A stretch of DNA of 64,000 nucleotides, from the NCBI RefSeq assembly GCF_039839275.1, contig NZ_JBDOQP010000002.1:682001-746000 (forward strand), written 5' to 3'. The position numbers and the translations under genes are program-made. The notes beneath the pieces are model-generated. The model searched no databases. It was not told where the DNA came from and saw only the letters and a list, made by a program, of their open reading frames with translations. The stretch comes from Aerobium sp039839275 (GTDB lineage Bacteria; Pseudomonadota; Alphaproteobacteria; Rhizobiales; Rhizobiaceae). Shown in pieces: positions 50,103 to 58,088 of the stretch. Numbering within the stretch: the first letter of the stretch is position 1; every line of letters begins with the position of its first letter.

Positions 50103-50869
50103 CCACAATCGCAACGTCAGGAAAGCCGAACCATTCCCACGCAAGTGATGAGCGCGGCATGCGCGAGGATCTTGCCGCGATCTTTCGCTATTTCGCCAGG
50201 CTAGGCATGCATGAATCAGTTGCAAACCATTTCAGCCTTGCCGCGTCTCCCGACGGCCGGAAGTTCCTGATGAACCCCAGGGGCCGGCACTTCTCGCGTA
50301 TCCGAGCCTCGGACCTGCAGCTCATCGATGCAGAAGATCCCGAAACCTTGCAGCGGCACAACGCGCCCGACCCCACGGCCTGGTTCATCCACAGCCGCAT
50401 TCACCGGCGACTGCCTCACGCGCGTTGCATCCTTCACCTGCATCCGCGCTATGCCACGGCACTCTCTGCGCTGGCTGACAGTTCGATACCGCCGATCGAC
50501 CAGAACACCATGCGGTTCTTCAACAGAGTTGCAACGGATGACGGGTTTGAGGGCATGGGCCTGTCAGACGAGGAAGGCGATCGCCTCGCTGCGCGGCTAG
50601 GGGACAAGAGCGTATTGATGATGGGCAATCACGGCGTGCTGGTTGCGGCGCCGACCGTCGCACGCGCCATGGACGAGATGTACTATTTCGAAAGGTCTTG
50701 CGAGACGCTCATGATCGCGTATGCGACCGGCCGTCCCCTGCGGATTGCTCCCGACCACGTCGCGGAAAATACCGCCCTGCAATGGGAGGAATACGGCCAG
50801 CTCGCGATTGATCACCTGAGCGAGGTCCGCGCGATACTCGACGCGCAAGAGCCCGACTATCGAGACTGA
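50099..50869 (+). CDS. Class II aldolase/adducin-domain protein
   Basis: A 256-residue protein of the class II (zinc) aldolase/epimerase fold. Zinc site residues are visible in HLHPRYATALSALA and MGNHGVLVAAPTVARAMDEM, with ERSCE later on. It overlaps the GMC gene by 4 bases. This family includes fuculose-phosphate aldolase and retro-aldol/decarboxylase enzymes; here it would logically cleave the oxidised intermediate of the operon. Substrate unknown. Confidence 0.9.
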   Translation: MTTIATSGKPNHSHASDERGMREDLAAIFRYFARLGMHESVANHFSLAASPDGRKFLMNPRGRHFSRIRASDLQLIDAEDPETLQRHNAPDPTAWFIHSRIHRRLPHARCILHLHPRYATALSALADSSIPPIDQNTMRFFNRVATDDGFEGMGLSDEEGDRLAARLGDKSVLMMGNHGVLVAAPTVARAMDEMYYFERSCETLMIAYATGRPLRIAPDHVAENTALQWEEYGQLAIDHLSEVRAILDAQEPDYRD

Positions 50870-51054
50870 AGGCCTCGGTCCTTCGGGAAATTGGCGCCCA
50901 ACGCATGTGGACGTGCTGTGCGGGTGCTAATGACAGCGCCTGCAGCCCCCAAAGGCGGATCGGCTCAGTTTGTCGGGCTCGGTGATCAGGAAGGCCCATG
51001 GCAGCGGCCATTGCCCCGGTTTTCGACCTGCATGTGTGGGAGCGGCGCCCAGAG

Positions 51055-51243
51055 TCAGACCGTCGTGAATGCATGCACCACCGGGCCCTCGCTTACGCCC
51101 TCGCGCGGGCAGCAATAGACGATCCAGTCGCCCTTCTTGAGCGATCGCACAGCTACGTGCTTGCCATGCCCGAGTTGGGCGAAGCCCCCATCGCGTCCGT
51201 CGATTGCGTGTTGGACCGATGCGACACCCATCCAGAATGTCAC
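51055..51243 (-). pseudogene. EVE-domain protein, truncated
   Basis: The 62-codon frame reads WMGVASVQHAIDGRDGGFAQ followed by LKKGDWIVYCCPR and VVHAFTTV, the first half of an EVE domain, a PUA-like module that binds modified nucleotides; complete proteins are about 140 residues. The frame then ends at a TGA just where the family continues, and I could not find the second half in any frame, so the gene seems decayed or truncated. GTG at 51243 overlaps the marR-type stop (GTGA), so it was or is coupled to the regulator. Confidence 0.7.
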
Positions 51244-51689
51244 TTTTCTGTCCCCTCAAGCGCCTCGGCGCAGCGATGAAGAAGTTCACCCAGGAGTTTT
51301 GTCTCTTCGTCGGTGAGCTTGGCCAGCATCTGGCGCTCGACCGTCTCCGACGCAATCGCGCCGGCCACAGCGGCTGCTTTCCCCTTGTCTGTCAGCTCAG
51401 TCATTATGAGCCGGCCGTGCTGAGGATGTGGCGTGCGCACAATGAACCCGTCCCGCTCAAGGGTAACAAGCATGCCCTGCATGGACTGTGGGGTCACAAA
51501 TGCCGTGCGCGCAAGGGAAGCGTTCGAAATCTGCGGATTGTCGCCGATGGCAAGCAACACTGCATTTTGTGCCGCTGAAACGCCGCTTCCCGCCAATTCC
51601 GCTTCCAGCCGCTGGCGCAGCCGATGCTGTGTGATTTTGAGCGTGTAGCCGATCCAGGCTTCTCCACTGGAGGGTGTCATTTTGCGCAT
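51240..51689 (-). CDS. MarR-family transcriptional regulator
   Basis: A 149-residue winged-helix regulator: SGVSAAQNAVLLAIGDNPQI, recognition helix around TPQSMQGMLVTLERDGFIV and wing RTPHPQHGRLIMTELTDKG. It is divergent from a VOC gene and shares with it a 60-bp control region carrying a perfect palindrome. ATG 51689 is used; ATG 51680 is three codons later. MarR proteins usually release DNA on binding a small phenolic or oxidant; the ligand is not indicated. Confidence 0.93.
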   Translation of the reverse strand: MRKMTPSSGEAWIGYTLKITQHRLRQRLEAELAGSGVSAAQNAVLLAIGDNPQISNASLARTAFVTPQSMQGMLVTLERDGFIVRTPHPQHGRLIMTELTDKGKAAAVAGAIASETVERQMLAKLTDEETKLLGELLHRCAEALEGTEK

Positions 51690-51730
51690 TGACGTATCAG
51701 GATCCTGATATTAATATAAAGAACCTGATA
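51689..51730 (+). promoter_or_regulatory. Promoter with palindromic operator filling the spacer (MarR target)
   Basis: TTGACG (51689-51694), a 17-bp spacer and TAATAT (51712-51717) form a strong rightward promoter. The spacer is almost exactly the 16-bp perfect palindrome TATCAGGATCCTGATA (51695-51710). A third half-site CCTGATA (51724-51730) lies 20 bp after the one at 51704-51710, at the predicted transcription start. A bound regulator would block RNA polymerase. Confidence 0.75.
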
Positions 51731-51749
51731 ATAATCTGGAGCACATCGA

Positions 51750-52118
51750 ATGACAATGCCGATCGGGCCATCCTTTATCGCCTTGCAGGTTCGCGATCTC
51801 GCGGCGTCTGTCGCGTTCTACAAGGATATATTTGGCTTCGTGACACAGGACCGTAATCCGCCCGGGGCCATCGTGTTCAAAACCAACCCGATTGCGTTGG
51901 CGCTTCGCCAACCGCTGCAGCCATTGCCCGCGACCGGCCCGCTTGGAACTGGCATGGTCCTGTGGATTGCCTGCGAGGATGCGGACTCCTATCAGGACCA
52001 GATTATCCAGCGAGGCGGAACGGTTCTAAGTCCAGTAAATGATGGCCCGTTCGGCAGGTTTTTTGTGGCCAGCGATCCTGATGGTTACGCCATCACGTTC
52101 CACACCGCACAAAAATAG
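51750..52118 (+). CDS. VOC-superfamily protein (glyoxalase/bleomycin-resistance fold)
   Basis: A 122-residue VOC protein: FIALQVRDLAASVAFYKDIF opens the first module and FVASDPDGYAITFHTAQK closes the last strand. GGAG lies 10 bases before ATG 51750. It is divergent from the MarR gene and presumably the regulated target, for example detoxifying the MarR ligand. Metal ligands are not all evident (LQV in the first strand instead of an His). Confidence 0.85.
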   Translation: MTMPIGPSFIALQVRDLAASVAFYKDIFGFVTQDRNPPGAIVFKTNPIALALRQPLQPLPATGPLGTGMVLWIACEDADSYQDQIIQRGGTVLSPVNDGPFGRFFVASDPDGYAITFHTAQK

Positions 52119-52185
52119 AGCAATTCCACTGCAATTGCGGAGCGCGTTTCGCGCTGGAACGAGCAACGCAATTTTCTGCCACAGC

Positions 52186-52557
52186 TCACTTCGTTTCCGC
52201 GTTGGGCAAGTCCGTATTGATATCGGACTGACCAATGTCAGGCATCAGGCTCTGAAAGATGGTGTCGTTGGTCGCACGCCATTGCTCATCTGCCAGCCAT
52301 AGATAGGTCTGGTCAGGCATCAACGGCACCTCCTTGACCTGCGCACTGGAAATTCGGAGGAAGAAGCTGTTTCGCGCCTGGTTTATCTGTAGGTAGCGCA
52401 GAGGTACGACGATGCTGTTTTCCCCAGCGATGAAAAACCCGTCCGAAGCTACAACCGCGTAGTCCCACCGATCCTTCGTGCCGATCACCACGTTGCGCAC
52501 TTCACCCACAATCTTGTCATCTGAACTGCGAACCTCGGAGCCCACAATCTCATCCAC
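52186..52557 (-). pseudogene. PRC-barrel-domain protein, 5'-truncated
   Basis: A 123-codon frame from GTG 52557 encodes EIVGSEVRSSDDKIVGEVRN and continues as DYAVVASDGFFIAGENSIVV with LMPDQTYLWLADEQWR, a PRC-barrel domain common in secreted or membrane-linked Rhizobiales proteins. The same frame upstream of the GTG reads IDELGPGLRV, fitting the family linker, but hits a TAA near 52598 with no start. So the signal peptide and first part are missing. Probably a remnant; a short GTG-started product cannot be excluded. Confidence 0.6.
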
Positions 52558-52709
52558 GCGCAGGCCGGGTCCAAGTTCATCGATGCTGGTGCGTTAGGAT
52601 TTGCCGCGGGCAGATCGCACCGGGTCGACAACTTGTCGATCGCACACACCGCGCGGCTTTGAGCACTATATACTGGGTTAGCGGACGAGGCCGCGTCAGT
52701 GGAGGATGG

Positions 52710-52865
52710 ATGCCGAAGATCAAGGGCCAGAATGCTCGCGACAAAGAGCAGGCAAAGACGGCGAAGCTGCTAAAGAAGGTGGGATATACGACCCTGAAAG
52801 AGGCCGGGATCAAATCGACGCGGCCCAGCATGCCGAATCTGAAGGTCGAGAAGCGAGGCAAGTAG
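52710..52865 (+). CDS. Small basic protein (hypothetical)
   Basis: A 51-residue, lysine-rich protein: PKIKGQNARDKEQAKTAKLL then KKVGYTTLKEAGIKSTRPSM and PNLKVEKRGK. GGAGG just before ATG 52710 supports translation. Strong positive charge suggests nucleic-acid binding. It lies between the PRC remnant and rsgA. No family recognised. Confidence 0.5.
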   Translation: MPKIKGQNARDKEQAKTAKLLKKVGYTTLKEAGIKSTRPSMPNLKVEKRGK

Positions 52866-53002
52866 GCGGCTATGCGCAATGCGTTGCCACGGGACCATGG
52901 CTTGCCGTTGAGCAAGGACGCTCATTGCGCCTTTGCTAGCGCGCATTGAACCTTCACGACGTCTCTTCATGCGCAGTGACTGATGCGGAGTTGAACAAGG
53001 AA

Positions 53003-53998
53003 ATGATCGTGATTGAACCGAGCCGCGAGGCAACACTGATCGCCTTGGGCTGGTCCAGCTTCTTTGGTGACCAAGTCAGCGAGGAAGAGGCCGGCCTCGT
53101 GCCCGTACGTATCACCCATATTCACCGCACACGAATAAGCGGAGACTCCGCCAATGGTCCGGTCGAACTCATGCTGTCGCCCAGCAGCACAAGCGGCGAC
53201 TATGCGGTTGGCGACTTCGTCCTTGCAGAGCCCGACGATTTCCTTGTACGGCGGCGCCTCGCGCGCACCTCGCTGCTCGTACGGCGGATGAGTGACCGTA
53301 GCACTCAGCTTTCCGGCGCCAATATCGACGCGCTGTTTATCGTCACTTCCTGCAATGGTGATTTCAACGTTCCGCGGCTCGAACGCTACCTGGCCATGGC
53401 AGCACAGTGCCAGATCGCCCCGGTTCTGATTCTGACCAAGGCCGATGCAACGAAGGATTTGGGTTCCTTCATCGCGCAGGCTGCCGCGCTGGCGCGCGAC
53501 CTGCCAGTGGTTGTGGTCGATCCGCGCCAGACCGACGCGCTGACCAAGCTGCGGCCCTGGTTTGGCTTGAGCAAGACCGTGGCACTTACCGGTTCCTCGG
53601 GCGTGGGCAAGTCTACTCTCGTCAACACGCTGGCGGCCAATGGCGCCGGCACCGCACAGCTCACCGGCGCCATTCGCGCCAGTGATTCCACGGGGCGGCA
53701 CACGACGACCGCCCGCTCCCTGCATCGGGTCGCCGGCGGCGGCTGGGTTCTGGATTCTCCCGGCATACGCTCATTGCATCTGGGCGAGATGGCCGACGGT
53801 CTCGACGTGGTTTTTGCCGAGATCGCCGAACTCGAGTCCCAGTGCAAATTCCGCAATTGTACGCACACCCACGAACCATCCTGTGCCGTGCTCACCGCAG
53901 TCGGAGACGGGCGTATCGATTCCGAACGCTTCTCGCGTTGGCGCAAGCTGCACAGTGAGAACGCAGCTCTCGGCGCACTCAGGCCAAGCCGCCGCTGA
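53003..53998 (+). CDS. rsgA: RsgA, ribosome small-subunit-dependent GTPase A
   Basis: A ~331-residue circularly permuted GTPase that assists late maturation of the 30S subunit. Order G4-G1-G3: LILTKAD (G4), TGSSGVGKSTLVNTLAA (G1/P-loop), and DSPGIRSL (G3), then the zinc-binding knuckle CKFRNCTHTHEPSCAV at the C-terminus. OB-fold at the N-terminus. Start is uncertain: the frame is open from TTG 52946, but ATG 53003 gives a family-like N-terminus. Confidence 0.9.
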   Translation: MIVIEPSREATLIALGWSSFFGDQVSEEEAGLVPVRITHIHRTRISGDSANGPVELMLSPSSTSGDYAVGDFVLAEPDDFLVRRRLARTSLLVRRMSDRSTQLSGANIDALFIVTSCNGDFNVPRLERYLAMAAQCQIAPVLILTKADATKDLGSFIAQAAALARDLPVVVVDPRQTDALTKLRPWFGLSKTVALTGSSGVGKSTLVNTLAANGAGTAQLTGAIRASDSTGRHTTTARSLHRVAGGGWVLDSPGIRSLHLGEMADGLDVVFAEIAELESQCKFRNCTHTHEPSCAVLTAVGDGRIDSERFSRWRKLHSENAALGALRPSRR

Positions 53999-54150
53999 GT
54001 CTTGCCTCATTGCTGCGCAGCCGCATGGCATATGGGGGAGGTTGTCGAGCTGACCACCTAAGCTTCTTACAAGAAACGCGGATCGCCGGGATGATGGCCT
54101 GCCTGCCGGGTCGCCGCCAATAATGGAAAATGCGATTGCGGCGCTTGAAA

Positions 54151-54188
54151 CCATCCAGATAATATCCAAATACCATCCATATGGATGG
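54151..54188 (+). promoter_or_regulatory. Palindromic operator of the ribbon-helix-helix regulator
   Basis: A perfect 16-bp palindrome CCATCCATATGGATGG (54173-54188), with an extra half-site CCATCCA at 54151-54157 22 bp upstream. The -10-like GATAAT (54158-54163) lies between them. The palindrome ends inside the ribosome-binding site GGAG (54187-54190) of the regulator gene, so the protein is likely autoregulated. Confidence 0.6.
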
Positions 54189-54196
54189 AGAATAAG

Positions 54197-54616
54197 ATGT
54201 CGGATCATGCAGGCAGGCTCCGGGACCGAGGCGGCGAGACGGAGAAGATCACCATCAATCTCGGCTATGTCGACCTCGGACGCGTCGACCTTCTCGTTCA
54301 GGAAGGGTTTTACTCCAACCGGACCGATTTCATACGCACCGCGATCCGAAACCAGCTTGCAGTGCAAGCCGATGCCGTCTCGCAGTCGATCGTCAGGCAT
54401 ACACTGGAACTGGGGCTTCGCGACTACAGCAGGGCTGACCTGGAGGCGGTGAAGGCCGCCGGCCAAAGGCTCCAGATCAAAGTCGTCGGGCTTGCTCGCA
54501 TAGCGCCGGACGTTTCTCCCGAACTCGCACTGGCCACCATCGACTCCATCACCGTCCTGGGAGCACTGCAAGCCAGCGCGGAGCTGAAATCGGCGCTTGC
54601 CGGACGCATCCGATAG
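54197..54616 (+). CDS. CopG-type ribbon-helix-helix regulator
   Basis: A 139-residue DNA-binding protein. KITINLGYVDLGRVDLLVQE and GFYSNRTDFIRTAIRNQL are the strand and helices of an RHH domain; the C-terminal half is a helix-rich oligomerisation region. ATG 54197 has GGAG at a 6-base spacing; ATG 54185 has none and lies in the operator palindrome. It precedes a PHB-depolymerase-type esterase and probably controls that gene. Confidence 0.82.
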   Translation: MSDHAGRLRDRGGETEKITINLGYVDLGRVDLLVQEGFYSNRTDFIRTAIRNQLAVQADAVSQSIVRHTLELGLRDYSRADLEAVKAAGQRLQIKVVGLARIAPDVSPELALATIDSITVLGALQASAELKSALAGRIR

Positions 54617-54645
54617 GGCAGTCTGCCCGACAAAAGGAAATGAAC

Positions 54646-55911
54646 ATGAACGAAAAATTTGTCGCAGCCATGCGCCGTGCGACGCTCTCCACACGCGCCT
54701 CGAACCTAGCCGAGGCCACGCGTGTGATCCAGGGCGCCCTGTTAGGGCATGCGATCTCGGAAGAGCGGGATGCTGGTACCGCCGACATCGTGCCCCCACC
54801 GGCGCGATCTCAGTCGAAGACCTTTCTCCTTGATCCAGATGCCGAACTTGTCGAGCCGTCCGAAACGTCACTGAAGGCGTCGGGCCGGCGAGAAATACCG
54901 CCCACATCGGACCGGTTGCGCAAGCCGTTGGGGGAAACCATCGGCATCCTGCGCCAGGGTCGCTTCTCGACCGACGCGCCGGCGTCTCTTGCCGGTATGG
55001 GGCTGACAGGTTTAGCCGGACCGGCTGCTCTTTCCGCGGTGCCGGAGGGAGCTCGGTTCGAGGCGCGATCCTTCACCTGCGCGGCGGGAACGCGAAGCTT
55101 TCGCCTTTACATACCCTCCTCGGCGCCCAGACCCCCGCTGGGCCTGATCGTCATGCTCCATGGGTGCAAGCAGAACCCGGACGACTTCGCGGCGGGTACC
55201 GGCATGAATGCAATCGCCGAGGCAAACGGGCTGCTGGTCGCCTACCCGGGACAGACGGGCGCGGACAACGCCTCGTCCTGCTGGAACTGGTTCCGACCCG
55301 GCGATCAGGCGCGCGACCGTGGCGAGCCATCGATCATCGCCGGCATCACGCGGGAGATCATGTCGGAGTTCCGCCTCGAGCGTGGCCAGGTTTATGTCGC
55401 AGGTCTGTCGGCCGGCGGTGCCATGGCTGCTGTCATGGGCGAGACCTACCCGGATATCTACGCTGCAGTCGGAATTCATTCCGGGCTGCCCTGCGGCGCG
55501 GCCAATGACGTCATATCAGCCTTTGCCGCCATGCGGGGAGAAGCCGGTCTTCCGCCCCAAAAGCCCTTGCGCACGGCAGCCAGTGCTTCAGGCAAGGTTC
55601 GCACGATCGTCTTTCACGGGACCGCAGACCGTACGGTCCATCCCTCCAATGCCAAAAGGATCGTGGCTGCTGCCTCACCGAACCGCGCTGACCTCACTGT
55701 CAGCGAGAAAGCAGATTGTACTGCTGGGGGGCGAACCTATACTCGAACGGTCATCGCGGACCCAGCGGGCTCGACGATGGTTGAATACTGGATGGTCGAC
55801 GGCGCTGGTCATGCCTGGTCCGGGGGGCAGTCAGCCGGTTCCTACACCGATCCGAAAGGTCCGGATGCGTCCAGCGAGATGGTGCGCTTTTTCCTCGGCC
55901 AACAGAGCTGA
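54646..55911 (+). CDS. PHB-depolymerase-family esterase
   Basis: A 421-residue alpha/beta hydrolase of the PHB-depolymerase/feruloyl-esterase type. The catalytic Ser is in the box GLSAGGAM, the acid is Asp in HGTADRTVHP and the base His in GAGHAWSGG; the oxyanion strand LIVMLHGCKQNPDDF is typical. The first ~150 residues are not part of the hydrolase core and carry no signal peptide, so an intracellular enzyme is likely. ATG 54646 is well spaced from AAGGA; ATG 54640 is too close. Substrate could be PHB oligomers or another polyester. Confidence 0.87.
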   Translation: MNEKFVAAMRRATLSTRASNLAEATRVIQGALLGHAISEERDAGTADIVPPPARSQSKTFLLDPDAELVEPSETSLKASGRREIPPTSDRLRKPLGETIGILRQGRFSTDAPASLAGMGLTGLAGPAALSAVPEGARFEARSFTCAAGTRSFRLYIPSSAPRPPLGLIVMLHGCKQNPDDFAAGTGMNAIAEANGLLVAYPGQTGADNASSCWNWFRPGDQARDRGEPSIIAGITREIMSEFRLERGQVYVAGLSAGGAMAAVMGETYPDIYAAVGIHSGLPCGAANDVISAFAAMRGEAGLPPQKPLRTAASASGKVRTIVFHGTADRTVHPSNAKRIVAAASPNRADLTVSEKADCTAGGRTYTRTVIADPAGSTMVEYWMVDGAGHAWSGGQSAGSYTDPKGPDASSEMVRFFLGQQS

Positions 55912-56473
55912 TTACTCCCCAAGTGTCGAAGCGCTCGACGCGAAGCTCCTAGGCCTGTGGAAGCGAAGAGCAGCATTTTCAATCAGTCAGAAGTAGGATC
56001 GGCACGCGCGATCATGACGTTGCGCTCAACTGTCGGACTATTGAGTGCCGCGATGTGATGCTCATCAAAGCGGCCGCTGCCGTAGGATAGACGGTCTTGC
56101 GCCGACGGCGATATCGAGAGCATCGAGCCTCAAGACATCGCATCGCTTCGGGTCGCTGCCACGATCTGTGGCGGCGAGATCACCTATGAACGCAGCACTG
56201 CGTAGTCAGCTTTTATCGTCGCGCGATACGACTGAGGCACATACCGAGGCGTCATAGGAATGAATCTGGTTGAACTGACCTCGTTTTGAATTTCTGGCGA
56301 GTCTTCGGCTTCGGTCGAGCCAGGCAGAAACCATTCGACGCCCAACCCTCGCTGCTGGACAACGAGCCGACCTGATCCGCGTTCTCGCGGATGGCGCATC
56401 GGCGTATGGACGCCGGAGTATGCGCTGTGGGCGAATTCTGGCTCAGTGAACGGGAATGGAGGCCGAAGACTTG
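55912..56473. other. Gene-free stretch between convergent units
   Basis: Over 560 bp I recognise no gene, no transposase relic and no perfect large dyad. All frames are short and of non-protein composition, and GC is somewhat lower than around. Possibly old, decayed sequence between the esterase unit and the ligase gene. Confidence 0.5.
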
Positions 56474-58021
56474 TCAGGTCGGTGCATCCGGCGCCCTGCG
56501 CGCGGGCAGAATGCGATCGAGAACAAGCCTCGCCTGTTCGTTTCGCAGGTCTCGCCGTAGCACCTTTCCGTACGCGTTCTTGGGCAATTCAGGAACAAAG
56601 AAGATGTGCTTGGGTTTCTTGAACGAAGCAAGGTTGGCCCTGCAATATGCAAGGATTTCGGTCTCGCCAAGGTTCGCATCCTCGACAACCAACGCAACAG
56701 CCACACTTTGCCCCCACTCATCGTCTGGCAAGCCAAACGCGATCACTTCGCGAACGCCAGGACAAGCAGCGAGAACGTCCTCGATTTCCTTTGGATAGAT
56801 GTTGGTTCCACCCGAAATTATGGTGTCGTAGCGACGGTCAAGGATGCGCAGTCGCCCCGCCGGATCGAAGCGGCCAATGTCGCCGGTACGAAGCCAGCCG
56901 CCACGCAGCGCACTCGCGGTCGCCTCCGGATTGCGCCAGTAGCCCTTCATAACGACGTCACCGCGTACGCAAATCTCGCCATCTTCACCATCTTGCACAT
57001 CATTGTCCGCCTCATCGATAATGCGGACTTCGACGCCCGATCGTACATATCCCGCTGAGCCAAGCGTCTCATCGTCCGCATCAAGATGGTCAGGGCCCGG
57101 CAGGTAGGAGATGGTCATGGGTGCTTCCCCTTGCCCGTAAAGCTGGTGGAAGATCGGGCCGAAACGCGCGACGGCCTCTCGAATGTGCTCGAGGTGGATC
57201 GAGGCGCCACCATAAATGACGCCCCGCAGGCTTGCGATATCGATGCGCGGGCTGGCCTCGAGCAATCGGACGATCATCGTCGGCGCAACGAACGGGATTA
57301 CCGAGATGGACATGTCAGCCACAGTCTCGAACACTTCATCCGCACGAAACCCGTCCCGGTCGTAGATAATGTTTTCCGCGCCGCGGACGAGCGAGGGGAT
57401 CAAGTAGAGACCGCTGCCGTGAGACAAGGGTGCCACGTGCAGGACGCGGTCGCAGCCCTGAAATGAAAATACGTCAGCAAGACAGTTCACCGTCGCCGCG
57501 ATCAGATTGCGATGACTGAGCATCGCCCCCTTCGGTTTGCCAGTTGTGCCAGAGGTGTAAAAGATCCACGCAGCATCATCGGGGTCAACATTCGCCGTAA
57601 TTGAGCGCGCGGCTTCCGGCTGCGGCAAAGCGAAATCCTCTATCGCGATTATCGCGCAGGAATGACCCTCCGGCAGGTTTGCCCTCAGTTCGGCAACATG
57701 TTCGCGATGCGTGAATATCAGGCGCGGCTCTGCATTGCCCGCGATCCAGGCCACCTCGCGCGGATGCAGTTTGGCGTTGGTCGGCACGACCACCAACCCC
57801 GCCCGCATCGGGGCCAGCAGGAGCACCGGAAACTCGAAGCAGTTGCGTAGAAACAAGAGCACGCGATCGCCACGCGCGCACCCTTGTTGCATGAACCATT
57901 CCCCCAACGCAGCGCACACGCCATCCAGGCCGTTATACGCCATCGCCTTGTCGCCGCAGCGAACTGCAGTCGCATGTCCGCGACGGCGGACCGCGTCGGT
58001 AAGCATGGAGTAGATGTTCAT
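56474..58021 (-). CDS. AMP-forming acyl-CoA synthetase/ligase
   Basis: A 515-residue adenylating enzyme. AMP-binding motif IFYTSGTTGKPKGAMLSH, A5-like motif YGQGEAPMTISYLPG, hinge and C-terminal region GDIGRFDPAGRLRILDRR and the catalytic Lys near KNAYGKVLRRDL. Most like the fatty/aromatic-acid-CoA ligases of degradative operons. ATG 58021. Downstream, convergently, is spacer sequence; on the same strand it follows the FAH and TetR genes. It could activate the acid brought in by the TRAP transporter. Confidence 0.92.
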   Translation of the reverse strand: MNIYSMLTDAVRRRGHATAVRCGDKAMAYNGLDGVCAALGEWFMQQGCARGDRVLLFLRNCFEFPVLLLAPMRAGLVVVPTNAKLHPREVAWIAGNAEPRLIFTHREHVAELRANLPEGHSCAIIAIEDFALPQPEAARSITANVDPDDAAWIFYTSGTTGKPKGAMLSHRNLIAATVNCLADVFSFQGCDRVLHVAPLSHGSGLYLIPSLVRGAENIIYDRDGFRADEVFETVADMSISVIPFVAPTMIVRLLEASPRIDIASLRGVIYGGASIHLEHIREAVARFGPIFHQLYGQGEAPMTISYLPGPDHLDADDETLGSAGYVRSGVEVRIIDEADNDVQDGEDGEICVRGDVVMKGYWRNPEATASALRGGWLRTGDIGRFDPAGRLRILDRRYDTIISGGTNIYPKEIEDVLAACPGVREVIAFGLPDDEWGQSVAVALVVEDANLGETEILAYCRANLASFKKPKHIFFVPELPKNAYGKVLRRDLRNEQARLVLDRILPARRAPDAPT

Positions 58022-58088
58022 GTTCGCAACCTGCGCATGAAACGGCCGGGGCGCATCGCGCCTTCGACCATCTAAGAACCGATTTTCG

